Below, piece by piece: positions 1-8,695 of a stretch of DNA of 64,000 nt. This DNA is from Acidimicrobiia bacterium. GTDB lineage: Bacteria; Actinomycetota; Acidimicrobiia; Spongiisociales; JAHEDJ01. The DNA lies in contig JARGFH010000004.1 of the NCBI GenBank assembly GCA_029210695.1, positions 54,467 through 118,466 on the forward strand, read 5' to 3'. The position numbers and the translations under genes were made by a program. The notes beneath the pieces were generated by a model, which worked only from the letters and a program-made list of their open reading frames with translations, did not search any database and was not told where the DNA came from. The stretch's first letter is position 1. Every line of letters begins with the position of its first letter.

Positions 1-265
1 AGAGCGGGCGGAAGAACAGCAGTCCCTGGATGTGGTCCCAGTGATAGTGCGTGAGGAAGACGTGATACTCGGTTGCGCCACCAGTTGCACCGTTCCGGTG
101 GAGGCGGGTGATTCCGGTTCCACCATCGATCAACACAACCGAGCGATCGGCCGACGTGACCTCGATACAGAGTGTGTGCCCACCGTGCCGGTTCGTGTTG
201 CCACCAGAAACGGGCATTGAGCCGCGCACACCTCTGAAGGTGAGGATTGGTCGGGGATCGGTCAC
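1..265 (-). CDS. Metallo-beta-lactamase fold hydrolase, C-terminus cut by window edge
   Basis: Reading leftward from a GTG at 265, the protein has the N-terminal pattern of single-domain MBL hydrolases (LTFRGVRGSMPVSGGNT, then RHGGHT) followed about 45 residues later by THYHWDHIQG, a HxHxDH-type zinc-binding motif. It stays open to base 1, so only about the first 88 residues are visible. An ATG at 217 exists, but the conserved block starts upstream of it, which favours GTG 265; AAGGG lies a few bases before that start. It follows the patatin gene on the same strand after an 83-nt gap and may be cotranscribed with it. The substrate cannot be told. Confidence 0.75.
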   Translation of the reverse strand, partial: MTDPRPILTFRGVRGSMPVSGGNTNRHGGHTLCIEVTSADRSVVLIDGGTGITRLHRNGATGGATEYHVFLTHYHWDHIQGLLFFRPL

Positions 266-348
266 AGATGCCGCCCTTGCCGGGGAGGGACCGTTGGAGA
301 TGTTTCTCGATGGCTCAAGCGCGTCTTCCTTGGCGATAGAGGATCCAT

Positions 349-2181
349 TCAGTGACTCAGAATCGACTCTGTCAAACGTTCGCTTGCCTCATTCTGTTCC
401 AGGACCTGCAACGCGTGCCGGTAGCCGACCTCTATGAGTTGCTCATAGGACGCGAACGCCATTAGCGAAAAGTCGGATACGGGAGGGCGGAATACCAGAT
501 CAGCCCTCTGCTCAAAAACCTTCGATGAGATGACACTGCCGATCTCCGACGTGCGGAGAAGCGTCTGTACCATTCCCGGAACAGCCGACTTCTTTCGCCA
601 TGGTGCGAAGTGGTGACGCAAGGCTCTCCACCCGGAGAGTGCCCCATCCCGCGGCAGGTCGTGAGCCGCGATGTCGGCCGGGCTTCGCAGATTGACTGCC
701 AGTATCGGGCCCGGTTCGCCGAGGGTTTCCGCGACATCGACGGGGAGGTTGTTCATCACCGCCCCGTCGACCAGTACGTCACCGTCTTGTGAGCGCATCG
801 GCGGAAATACTCCAGGGATAGAGATACTGGCGCGCAGCGCCTCCCACAGAGCTCCGGTTTGGTGGACCTGGACTTCCCCGCGGGTCAAGTTGCTGGAAAC
901 GCAGAAGAAACGGATCCATAGATCTTCGATGTTGACTTCACCGAATGTGCCTCTCAGTTGATGCCTCACTTTGGCGCCCCTGGCAAGGGCAACGAGGGGC
1001 GGAGTGAGGTCGACGGGGGATCCCAGATCGACGAGATGCTTGACCATCTGTTCCCTGGTCTCTTCCCAGCCGCGGCCCATCGCCTTGTGGGCGGCTGTAA
1101 TCGAACCGAAGCTGGCACCTCCGACGAAGTCGATGGGTACGCCGCTCTCTTCCAACGCTCGCAGAACACCTATCTGTGCAAGGCCGCGCGCTCCGCCGCC
1201 GCTGAGAACGAGATTGACGGCCGTACCCGTCAGAATCCGGGCAAGCCTCTGGAATCCCGCATCCGTTCCAGGGCGAAGGTTGTAGTGCCGGATCCCGGGC
1301 CGATGCTCTATCCATGATGAGACTGGCGCCGGAATCGGGCCGTCGGCACCATGCACCATCACCAGGTCGACGCGTGTGTGTGCCCGGGTCGCCATCTCGT
1401 GGAGGAGGCCCTCTTCCACGGAGTTCGGCCAAGGATCTCCGGAGGGCTCCCCGATGAGCAACACTCGATCGGCTTGTCCGATGCATCGCCGGGTCCACTC
1501 AGGCGACGCGTGGTCTGTAATCAAGAGTACCTTGTCGTGTGCGGCTCCAAGCTCTTCAACCATTCGGCCAAGATCCATGGATTGCTGTCCATTCGCGACC
1601 AGCTCGAATCGATTGGAGTCCACCACCGCTACCGTTCCGTGTTTGGACAGAGCGTCCTCCAGCAGGCCGGCCGCTTGCATGATGTCCCGGGTCTGGCCGG
1701 CTGCGACTAGCGCGACTATTCGTACCTCCCCTGATCGGCCGCCTGAGTGAATCGACCGGCCGAGTCTTGCAACAATCATCCGTGCGATCGCCGCGAGGGC
1801 GGCCGGTTCGCGAGAGACGAGATCGTGGAAAACCTCTCTGGAAAGTTCGATCAGGTTGGAGTCTCTGACCGCCCGGACCGTGGCCGACCTCGGGTGATCT
1901 GACAGAAGCGCCATTTCGCCGACGGTTTCGCCCGCCGATATTTCACCGACGACGGTCGACGACCCGTCGCCGGCGAGAACGTCGGCGCGGAGCCGGCCGT
2001 TCACAACTACAAACATAGAGTCTCCGGCTTCCCCCTCTCGCATGAGAATCTCACCGCCCACCAGGCGGCGGTCGGACGAGCAGTCGACCAACTCCTTGAG
2101 CGTTGCCTCTGAGAGCGCGCTGAACAACGGGATTGTTGAAATCAACTTCAGATTCGCTTCGCGACTCCGGCGTTGGCCCAT
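349..2181 (-). CDS. Cyclic nucleotide-binding domain/patatin-like phospholipase
   Basis: A 610-residue protein. Residues about 10-130 form a CNMP-binding/Crp-type domain (GDSMFVVVNGRL, VGEMALLSDHPRSATV). A central region of about 170 residues has no motif I recognise. The patatin domain follows with the oxyanion motif GGGARGLAQIGVL, the nucleophile serine in GGASFGS, and the catalytic Asp in DGAVMNN. This arrangement is that of bacterial NTE/RssA-like lysophospholipases, which hydrolyse acyl esters of phospholipids, here possibly under nucleotide control. The start at 2181 was chosen because GAGGGGAG precedes it at good spacing; a longer reading from 2274 is low-complexity and has no ribosome site. 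It diverges from ltrA. Confidence 0.9.
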   Translation of the reverse strand: MGQRRSREANLKLISTIPLFSALSEATLKELVDCSSDRRLVGGEILMREGEAGDSMFVVVNGRLRADVLAGDGSSTVVGEISAGETVGEMALLSDHPRSATVRAVRDSNLIELSREVFHDLVSREPAALAAIARMIVARLGRSIHSGGRSGEVRIVALVAAGQTRDIMQAAGLLEDALSKHGTVAVVDSNRFELVANGQQSMDLGRMVEELGAAHDKVLLITDHASPEWTRRCIGQADRVLLIGEPSGDPWPNSVEEGLLHEMATRAHTRVDLVMVHGADGPIPAPVSSWIEHRPGIRHYNLRPGTDAGFQRLARILTGTAVNLVLSGGGARGLAQIGVLRALEESGVPIDFVGGASFGSITAAHKAMGRGWEETREQMVKHLVDLGSPVDLTPPLVALARGAKVRHQLRGTFGEVNIEDLWIRFFCVSSNLTRGEVQVHQTGALWEALRASISIPGVFPPMRSQDGDVLVDGAVMNNLPVDVAETLGEPGPILAVNLRSPADIAAHDLPRDGALSGWRALRHHFAPWRKKSAVPGMVQTLLRTSEIGSVISSKVFEQRADLVFRPPVSDFSLMAFASYEQLIEVGYRHALQVLEQNEASERLTESILSH

Positions 2182-2322
2182 CGGATACTCCCCTCGGGGG
2201 GGCACGCTACCGGGTTTCCACCGGTTCTGTGTACAGACAGGCAGAGACCCTGCTGAACGGCATGTCCTGGGCATTCTGCGTAATCAACATGTAGGCTGCT
2301 GGCCGCTGAGGAGGGAGACTCG

Positions 2323-3501
2323 ATGAGTATGACGAAGCTTCGTCCGCCGCGCCTTCGTACCGTGGAGGGCGAAGCAGAGGAACGCAAGGTCACCTGGACC
2401 GAGCTGTTCTACGATCTCGTGTTCGTTGTTGCCGTGGCGGGACTCGGCCACCGGCTTCTGGAAGACTCGACGTGGTCGGGGTTCTTGTCGTTCACCGGTC
2501 TGTTCATTCCGTTGTGGTGGGCGTGGGCGGGTTTCACGTTTTATGCCGATCGGTACGACACCGATGATCTCGGCCAGCGACTGCTGGCGGTTGCGCAGAT
2601 GGTGGCCGTGGCGCTGATGGCGGCGAGTATCTCGGGTGGAGAGACGGAGTCGTTGACCGCCTACGCACTTGCCTTCGTAACCGCCCGGGTGATTCTCATC
2701 ATCATGTATCTTCGGGCCCGCCGCCACGTTCCGGAGACCCGGGAACTGGTGTCTGGTTACACGAGGGGGATGGCTCTGGCCGCGCTGCTCTGGCTGGTGT
2801 CGGTCGTTGTGCCGGAACCGGCCAGATTCGTGCTGTGGACCGTCGGGTTGCTGGTGGACTTCGCCACTCCGTACCGCATGCGCCGGGTTCAGGCGACCGT
2901 CCCGCTGGATGTCGCCCACCTGCCCGAACGGTTCGGTCTGTTCACGATTCTTGTGCTCGGCGAATCCGTTGCCGCGGTCGTGGCCGGCCTTGATCACGAG
3001 GGATGGACGACGGGTGCAACGGCGCTGTCGGTTCTGGCCGTGCTGATCACCTCAGCCCTGTGGTGGGTCTACTTCGACAACCTCGACGGAACCGTTGTCC
3101 GCCGGCGGACCGACCAGAAGAAGGCATGGAAGCCGACGGTGTGGATCTACAGCCACCTCTTGCTGGTGATCGCTCTGATGATGACGGCCATCGGTCTCGA
3201 GCATGCCATCACCGCGGTGGACCATGACTCGCTGCAGACCGGCGAGCGCTGGCTGCTCGTCGGCGGCCTGGCCGCCGCCTTCGCCGTCCTCGGGTTGATT
3301 CAGTTGGCCACCGACAGCAACGGTGGCGGCATTCGGCAGTCCTGGATCACCCGACTGCGGTTCGCCGGGGCGCCGCTGGTCGTGCTGGTCGGAGTGGCGT
3401 TCGCAGGGTCGGGGGTCATGACCCTCGTCATCGCGCTGGCACTGGTCTGTGCGATCCAGGTGGCGGGCGACGTCTTGATCACCGATCAGGTCCCGGTGTG
3501 A
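2323..3501 (+). CDS. ltrA: Low temperature requirement protein A (LtrA) family membrane protein
   Basis: A 392-residue polytopic membrane protein with the family's N-terminal signature TWTELFYDLVFVVA, in which acidic residues sit at the first membrane segment. About ten hydrophobic segments follow, as usual for LtrA (about 380-400 residues). The biochemical role of the family is not established; the name comes from a Listeria cold-growth mutant. The start at 2323 is preceded by GAGGAGGGAG. The gene diverges from the patatin gene over about 140 bp and is followed immediately by a long perfect inverted repeat. Confidence 0.88.
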   Translation: MSMTKLRPPRLRTVEGEAEERKVTWTELFYDLVFVVAVAGLGHRLLEDSTWSGFLSFTGLFIPLWWAWAGFTFYADRYDTDDLGQRLLAVAQMVAVALMAASISGGETESLTAYALAFVTARVILIIMYLRARRHVPETRELVSGYTRGMALAALLWLVSVVVPEPARFVLWTVGLLVDFATPYRMRRVQATVPLDVAHLPERFGLFTILVLGESVAAVVAGLDHEGWTTGATALSVLAVLITSALWWVYFDNLDGTVVRRRTDQKKAWKPTVWIYSHLLLVIALMMTAIGLEHAITAVDHDSLQTGERWLLVGGLAAAFAVLGLIQLATDSNGGGIRQSWITRLRFAGAPLVVLVGVAFAGSGVMTLVIALALVCAIQVAGDVLITDQVPV

Positions 3502-3505
3502 ATAT

Positions 3506-3562
3506 CCCCGTTCTTGCGTGAGTTCCGGGCGCTCAGCGCATCAAACTCACGCAAGAACGGGG
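3506..3562. repeat. Perfect inverted repeat, CCCCGTTCT family copy A
   Basis: The 19-bp arms are perfect (CCCCGTTCTTGCGTGAGTT at 3506-3524 and its complement at 3544-3562) around a 19-nt loop. It lies between the convergent ltrA and DUF35 genes, so it can act as a bidirectional terminator. The arm sequence recurs at 15793 and 27696, so this is a repeat family and not just a local hairpin. Confidence 0.8.
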
Positions 3563-3568
3563 TTTCGT

Positions 3569-3916
3569 CTAGGCGGCCCGGAAGATGAATCCCCAGTACC
3601 GGTTGTAGGGCTCCTCGCGGACGACTCCGACATCGCCGAGGAGGTCCATTCCGATCGTCGGGTCGTCCACCTCGAGTTGGCCGGTTACCCGGACGCCGTT
3701 TTCGAGTTCGACGATGGCGATCCCGAGTGTCGCCACTTCATATGCGGCCGGAAGGTTGTAGACCTTGGTGAACGTGAGCAGCTTGCCCCGCTTCGGTAGC
3801 GGCACCGTCTTGAACTTGAACGGTTCGAGCTCGCCGCAGTTCCGACAGCGCATCTTGAACGGATAGTGGAGCGTTCCGCACTCGGTGCACTCGTAGGCGT
3901 AGATCTCGCGGGCCAT
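3569..3916 (-). CDS. DUF35 zinc-ribbon/OB-fold protein, partner of the thiolase-like protein
   Basis: A 115-residue protein with a rubredoxin-like zinc ribbon (Cys10, Cys13, Cys24, Cys27) followed by a short OB-fold with GIAIVELENGVRVTGQL. DUF35 proteins pair with thiolase-superfamily enzymes, for example the archaeal thiolase/HMG-CoA synthase complex and the steroid aldolase Ltp2 with the DUF35 domain of ChsH2. They are thought to bridge active sites or bind acyl-CoA. Here the gene directly follows the thiolase-like gene (1-nt gap), so the two probably form one complex. It is the last gene of the leftward catabolic run. Confidence 0.9.
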   Translation of the reverse strand: MAREIYAYECTECGTLHYPFKMRCRNCGELEPFKFKTVPLPKRGKLLTFTKVYNLPAAYEVATLGIAIVELENGVRVTGQLEVDDPTIGMDLLGDVGVVREEPYNRYWGFIFRAA

Positions 3917-3917
3917 G

Positions 3918-5093
3918 TCAGTTCTCCCTCACGAAGGTCAGGCAGATGACGTTGTTGCCGAACCCACCAAAGTTGCAGGTGAATCCGACCCGGGCATCGG
4001 CAACCTGCCGCGCTCCGGCTTCCCCCCGCAGTTGGTGCACGATTTCGTGGGCCTGGCCGACGCCGGTGGCGCCGACCGGGTGCCCCTTCCCCTTCAAACC
4101 GCCGGACGGGTTGATGGGAAGCCGGCCGTCGAGGGCCGTCTCGCCTTTCTCGAGCGCGATGTGCCCCTCGCCCTTGGCGAAGAAACCGACTTCTTCACTC
4201 TCGGCGATCTCGAGGATCGTGAAGGCGTCGTGAAGTTCGGCTACGTCGACGTCTGATGGGGTGAGGCCGGCCATTCCGAAAGACAACTCTGCGGCTCGCC
4301 GAACGGCCAGCAGGTCGGTCGGGTTCTCTCGTTCGTGGACGGCATGCGTGTCCGTGGCTTGACCGACTCCGGCGATGCGAACGAGCGGCCGGTCGATGCT
4401 CTTGGCGACCTTTTCGGACACGAGGATCACCGCCGCGCCACCGTCCGATACGGGACAGGCGTCGAAGAAACGCAGGGGCTCGGCCACGTACGGATTGTTC
4501 GTCATGGCCTCGGGCGAGTCCAGGATGCCTTCGATCGTGATCGGCTGGTGCAGATGAGCGAACTCGTTGAGCATCGCATTGTTCTGATTCTTGACCGCCA
4601 CCATCGCCAGATGTCGCTCGGTTACGCCGTACTTCTCCATGTAGAGGCGGGTGAACATCGCGGCATGCGACGGCAGCGTGACGCCGTAGATGTACTCGGC
4701 AAGTGGATGGGTCAGGGTGGCGATGAAGTCGGTTGCTTCCAGGTTGTTGACCTCGCGCATCCGTTCGGCGCCCGTCACCAGCACGATGTCGTGCATACCG
4801 GAGGCCACCGCCAGGAAGCCTTCCTTGATGGCGGCCGAACCCGACGCCGGGCCGTTCTCGATGGAGGCTGCACCGGCCGGAGTCAGGCTCAGGCTGTCGA
4901 CCACCGCCGAGGCAAGGGCCGTTTGATGGTTGACGCGGGCGGCGCCCATGTTGGCGACGTAGACCTGCTCGATGTCGGTCAACCCCGAGTCCTTCATGGC
5001 GAGCATCGCCGGGAAGGCAGCAATCTCGGCCAGAGGGTATTCGAGGCGGGTGAACGACGTAATGCCGATCCCGGCAACGTATACGTCACGCAT
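3918..5093 (-). CDS. Thiolase-superfamily protein lacking the nucleophilic cysteine
   Basis: A 391-residue thiolase-fold protein of the SCP-x/lipid-transfer type. The conserved N-A-C-A-S-G block reads IENGPASGSAA, so Pro82 occupies the position of the acyl-accepting cysteine; I checked the codon (CCG) on the minus strand. The other catalytic elements are present: HDAF in the NEAF position, GHPVGATG, and a C-terminal CNFGGFG. Ordinary Claisen condensation or thiolysis by covalent acyl transfer is therefore unlikely. Cysteine-less thiolase homologues paired with DUF35 proteins are known as retro-aldolases (Ltp2), so a C-C lyase/aldolase or acyl-binding role is an inference. It overlaps the GNAT-like gene by 8 nt and precedes DUF35. 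Confidence 0.88.
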   Translation of the reverse strand: MRDVYVAGIGITSFTRLEYPLAEIAAFPAMLAMKDSGLTDIEQVYVANMGAARVNHQTALASAVVDSLSLTPAGAASIENGPASGSAAIKEGFLAVASGMHDIVLVTGAERMREVNNLEATDFIATLTHPLAEYIYGVTLPSHAAMFTRLYMEKYGVTERHLAMVAVKNQNNAMLNEFAHLHQPITIEGILDSPEAMTNNPYVAEPLRFFDACPVSDGGAAVILVSEKVAKSIDRPLVRIAGVGQATDTHAVHERENPTDLLAVRRAAELSFGMAGLTPSDVDVAELHDAFTILEIAESEEVGFFAKGEGHIALEKGETALDGRLPINPSGGLKGKGHPVGATGVGQAHEIVHQLRGEAGARQVADARVGFTCNFGGFGNNVICLTFVREN

Positions 5094-5838
5094 GCTCGAC
5101 CTCCTGGCGCCAGCGTTGCGCCATCAGTGCCGTACCCGTGGAGTCGTACATCGATCGGGTGGCGGCGAGCAGATCGGCCGGCGGGGTGGGAGGGTCGGAG
5201 GGCGGCAGGATGCCCGCCTTGGCTTTGGCGAGGAGTTCGTCTGGCACGGGCCTCCGCCCGACGACCAGGGTGTCACGAGCTCTATCAAACAGTTCCCTGG
5301 TCAGCGACCACGATGGAACACCGCCCAACTCGTGAGGAGTGTCGAACCGCTTCTCGAGTTGGTATTCGATCATCCAGCGACGGAACCCGATCGGGGACTC
5401 AGCAACGATGAGGACCTCGTCGTGACCGAGAACATCCATGTGGTATTCCATTTTGGTGGCGAAGGCATGGGCCCCGATTCGAAGGCCCCGGCGCAGAGCA
5501 ACCGTGTGGAGCGACATGCCGAGCTTCGGTGTGACCTGGCGCCCGTTGACAACGGCGGCGATCTCCCCGTCGACCTGGGCGACGAGCACGTATTGGTCCT
5601 GATAGCGGTGGCGGGAATAGGCGAGGATCTCTGAGTAGAGCCGGGCCGCCACCACGTCGTAGAAGTCGCGTTCAACGTTGACCAGGGGTGCAACGTATTG
5701 CAGGATGTCCGGGATCTCGTCGCGGTCCACCTGGCGGATCACCATCTGTTCCCCGCTCGCCAGCGTCATGTATTTCGCCGGGAACGGGGGCATAGGGTGA
5801 TCCTCCGGACGGAGGATCTTCTCGAGGTCGACGGCCAT
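5086..5838 (-). CDS. GNAT-like protein of unknown substrate
   Basis: A 250-residue protein starting at 5838, where its ATG shares one base with the stop of the molybdenum subunit (TGATG), a translational-coupling arrangement. Residues about 20-190 resemble a GNAT acyltransferase core (LVAQVDGEIAAVVNGRQ strand pair, then HTVALRRGLRIGAHA in the place of the acetyl-CoA loop). The canonical Q/RxxGxG/A signature is only approximate. The C-terminal 60 residues are proline-rich and unlike GNAT. Membership in the operon between the molybdenum hydroxylase and the thiolase-like gene suggests a role in the same pathway, but the acceptor is unknown. Confidence 0.65.
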   Translation of the reverse strand: MAVDLEKILRPEDHPMPPFPAKYMTLASGEQMVIRQVDRDEIPDILQYVAPLVNVERDFYDVVAARLYSEILAYSRHRYQDQYVLVAQVDGEIAAVVNGRQVTPKLGMSLHTVALRRGLRIGAHAFATKMEYHMDVLGHDEVLIVAESPIGFRRWMIEYQLEKRFDTPHELGGVPSWSLTRELFDRARDTLVVGRRPVPDELLAKAKAGILPPSDPPTPPADLLAATRSMYDSTGTALMAQRWRQEVEHA

Positions 5839-8219
5839 CAGGCTTCTCCTTCCCAAAGGGACAGCGCCACCTTCTCGGCGGTGACGGGCATTGACGTGAT
5901 CCGTATCCCCAGTGCATCTTCGACCGCGTTGGCGATCATCGGCGCAGCAGGAATCATGGTGTGCTCCCCGACGCCGCGCGCCCCGAACGGTCCGTCCGGT
6001 TGGGGAACCTCGACGATGATCGGAATGATCTCATCCGGGATGTCGAGGGACGTAGGGATCTTGTAGTCGGTGAACGTCGGGTTCAGTAGACGACCGTCTT
6101 CGCCCCAGCGCATATCCTCGTACAAGACGGTTGCCAGGCCCTGGACGAGACCGCCGACAATCTGACCGATGACGAGATCGGGGTTGATCGCCTTGCCGGC
6201 GTCCACGGCGAGGGCCGTCTTCCGGATGTGCATCTTGCCGGTCTGGCGGTCGATCTCGAGTACTACCCCGGCGGCACCGACGGTGTAGTGAACGTTCGGG
6301 TGTCCGCCCTGGCTGGTTTCCGGGTCGCTCTTGGCCGAGGTGAACTCCGGCATGAACATGCCCGAACCGACGATCGGGCCGCCCCGGTAGGAACCGTCGT
6401 CGGTCTCGAGCCCGGCGATCACGAAGTCACGCAGCGGCAACTCGAAGTCCGGATCGGTCGCACAACGTACGGCCTCGTTGCGGAGGAACAGGGAGTCCTC
6501 TTCGTAGCCGTGGACGCGGTGGACCACCTCGAAGATCTTCTCGCGTGCTTCGACGGCGGCGGCTTCGACTGCTTGCCCGCAGCCCCACGTGACATGGGAG
6601 GCGACCGTTTGCCATTCGTACGGGTTGCGGTCGGTGTCCGGCGTCTCGATCCTGATCTTCTCGGGAGGGACGGACAACACCTCTGCGACGATCTGCGCCA
6701 TGACGGTGAGGTAGCCCTGACCGAGTTCCATTCCCGACACGGTCACATTGATGGAGCCGTCCTCGTTGAACTTCAGGAACGATGACGAGGAGGCGTTGGG
6801 TGGCATGGCCGGCGCCTTCCACATCAGTGCGAACCCCTTGCCGACGACTTTGTGGGGGTCGTCGGAGGTCTCCTTCGTGCCCCAGTCGATGGCCGCAGCC
6901 ACCTTGTCGATGCATTCGAGCAGGCCCGACGGATTCATCTTCTCGCCGTAGGCAAGGGTGTCCCCTTCGACGATGGCGTTCTTGCGCCGGAAGGCGACCG
7001 GGTCCATGCCCAGCCGGCGGGCGATGCGATCCATGTGCGATTCGAGACCGAAGTTGAACTCGGAATAGCCGAAGCCTCGATAGGGCCCGCCCGGCGGGAG
7101 GTTCGTATAGACGCACAGCGCGTCGATCTTGATGTTCGGCACCCGGTAGGGCCCGCTCGCCGAGAGTCCGGCGGCGTTGACGACGTTGGCGCCGTACTCC
7201 ACGTAGGCACCGGCGTCCCAGTGCATGGTGTGTTCGACGGCCAGGATCGTGCCGTCGTTCTTCACCCCGACCTTGATCCGGGCTTTGAGGCCCTGGCGCT
7301 GGTAGGTGTTGTAGAACTCCTGCTCACGGGTGAACCGCAGTTTGACCGGATGCCCCTGGACGGCCGTGGCCAGCGCTGCCCCCATGATCTCCATAGAAAC
7401 CCCGGCTTTTCCGCCGAAGCCCCCACCGACGTACGGTGTGATGACTCTGATCTGCTGGTGGGTCAATCCCAGCGGTGCGAGCGCCTCGGCGATAACGTGC
7501 CGCTGTGTGTACGGCGATTGCGAAGCCGACCACATCGTCAGACGCCCGGCCCGGTCGTACAGCGAAACCACCACATGCGGTTCGATCGCGCAGTGCGCGT
7601 AGCGGGGCACCTCGTAGGTGTCTTCGAGGACCAGGTCGGCCTCGGCGAAACCTTCCTCGACGTCGCCTTTGCGCGTCTTCCGCCAGTGGGCGATGTTCGT
7701 GCCTTCGTGCGGGAAGAACCATGGGACATGCGGGTAGTCCGCCAGGTCGGGGTGGAGAAGTGGAGCTTCCTCGGTGGCGGCAAACACCGGATCGAAGACC
7801 GGAGGCAGAACCTCGTATTCGACCTCGACGAGTTTGGCTGCTCGCTTGGCGATCCCCTCGTCACGGGCCACGACGGCCGCCACCTGTTCGCCTACAAAGC
7901 GGACGCGGTCCTGGGCGAACACGAAGCGGTCCTTCATGTAGAGGCCGAACCCGAACGGGAAGTCGGCGCCGGTGACGACCTTCACGACACCCGGAACGGC
8001 TTCTGCCCTGGCAGTATCGATCCGCTTGATCAGGGCGTGCGCATGCGGTGCTTCCACGATTTCAGCAAACAGCAGGTCGGGGCCGAAGTCGAAGTCGTCG
8101 ACGTATCGGGCGGCTCCACTCACCTTTTCGAGACCGTCGATGCGGGTAGGGGATTTGCCGACGAAGGTGAGTTCCCGTTCATCGGTATCGGTTTCGAACG
8201 GCCGGCGGGTGATCGTCAT
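5838..8219 (-). CDS. Molybdenum hydroxylase large (Mo-MPT binding) subunit, xanthine dehydrogenase family
   Basis: A 793-residue catalytic subunit. Family landmarks are KVSGAARYVDD near the N-terminus, VGGGFGGKAG, the GGPYRGFGYSEFNF loop, and RGVGEHTMIPAAP with the presumed base Glu752. The start at 8219 overlaps the stop of the 2Fe-2S gene (ATGA) and has GAGGAGG upstream; longer readings run into that gene. Enzymes of this family hydroxylate N-heterocycles or aldehydes, or oxidise CO, in the cytoplasm. The CO-dehydrogenase active-site loop with Cys was not seen. With a cytosine deaminase and a barbiturase-family gene in the cluster, uracil to barbiturate is my preferred substrate pair. Xanthine or another azaheterocycle is possible. 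Confidence 0.93.
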   Translation of the reverse strand: MTITRRPFETDTDERELTFVGKSPTRIDGLEKVSGAARYVDDFDFGPDLLFAEIVEAPHAHALIKRIDTARAEAVPGVVKVVTGADFPFGFGLYMKDRFVFAQDRVRFVGEQVAAVVARDEGIAKRAAKLVEVEYEVLPPVFDPVFAATEEAPLLHPDLADYPHVPWFFPHEGTNIAHWRKTRKGDVEEGFAEADLVLEDTYEVPRYAHCAIEPHVVVSLYDRAGRLTMWSASQSPYTQRHVIAEALAPLGLTHQQIRVITPYVGGGFGGKAGVSMEIMGAALATAVQGHPVKLRFTREQEFYNTYQRQGLKARIKVGVKNDGTILAVEHTMHWDAGAYVEYGANVVNAAGLSASGPYRVPNIKIDALCVYTNLPPGGPYRGFGYSEFNFGLESHMDRIARRLGMDPVAFRRKNAIVEGDTLAYGEKMNPSGLLECIDKVAAAIDWGTKETSDDPHKVVGKGFALMWKAPAMPPNASSSSFLKFNEDGSINVTVSGMELGQGYLTVMAQIVAEVLSVPPEKIRIETPDTDRNPYEWQTVASHVTWGCGQAVEAAAVEAREKIFEVVHRVHGYEEDSLFLRNEAVRCATDPDFELPLRDFVIAGLETDDGSYRGGPIVGSGMFMPEFTSAKSDPETSQGGHPNVHYTVGAAGVVLEIDRQTGKMHIRKTALAVDAGKAINPDLVIGQIVGGLVQGLATVLYEDMRWGEDGRLLNPTFTDYKIPTSLDIPDEIIPIIVEVPQPDGPFGARGVGEHTMIPAAPMIANAVEDALGIRITSMPVTAEKVALSLWEGEA

Positions 8220-8686
8220 GATCGGGCCTCCTCGGCGGCTGCCATTACCGCGTCGAGGATCGGCTCGTACCCGGTGCACCTGCACAGGTTGCCGGCCAGA
8301 GCGTGCTGGACGTCGTGGCGCGACGGATTCGGGTTGTCGCGCAGGAGTTCGTGTGCACCGAGCACGATGCCTGGTGCACAGAATCCGCACTGGAAGGAGT
8401 TGTGGCTGATGAACAGATCCTGAAGGTTGCTCAGGACGCCGTTCTCCGGAATGCCCTCCACTGTGATGATCTCGTGGCCGTCGGCCTCAACCGCGAGCAT
8501 GAGGCAGGAACGGATGCTGCGGCCGTCGAACAGCACGGTGCAAGTTCCGCAGTCTCCACGTTCGCAGCCGATCTTGGCGCCTTTTGCGCCGACCCTGTTG
8601 CGGATTACGTCGAGTAGAACTTCGTTCGGTTCGACGTCCAGGGGCCATGTTTCACCGTTGACGATCATCGTGATCGGTAGCTTCAT
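8216..8686 (-). CDS. Molybdenum hydroxylase small [2Fe-2S] subunit
   Basis: A 156-residue iron-sulfur subunit. The plant-type ferredoxin cluster ligands are Cys41, Cys46, Cys49 and Cys61 (CERGDCGTC), and the second cluster is held by Cys100, Cys103, Cys135 and Cys137 (CGFCAPG and CRCTGYEPI). Length and spacing are those of CoxS/XdhC-type subunits. It relays electrons from the Mo site to FAD. It sits between the FAD and Mo subunit genes, starting 10 nt after the FAD gene stop and overlapping the Mo gene by 4 nt. Confidence 0.96.
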   Translation of the reverse strand: MKLPITMIVNGETWPLDVEPNEVLLDVIRNRVGAKGAKIGCERGDCGTCTVLFDGRSIRSCLMLAVEADGHEIITVEGIPENGVLSNLQDLFISHNSFQCGFCAPGIVLGAHELLRDNPNPSRHDVQHALAGNLCRCTGYEPILDAVMAAAEEARS

Positions 8687-8695
8687 GTCATCCCC

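Noticed and set aside
5838..8219. Aerobic CO dehydrogenase as identity of the Mo hydroxylase
   Set aside because: The CoxL active-site loop with its cysteine was not seen, and the gene context is N-heterocycle catabolism.
8220..8390. Longer N-terminus for the Mo-hydroxylase large subunit
   Set aside because: The extra 57 residues are Arg/Pro-rich, overlap the 2Fe-2S gene and lack a ribosome site. ATG 8219 has GAGGAGG.
6852..8423. Long open frame of 523 codons on the plus strand
   Set aside because: It is antisense to the Mo-hydroxylase large subunit, has biased composition, no ribosome site and no recognisable motif. High-GC coding sequence commonly leaves such frames open.
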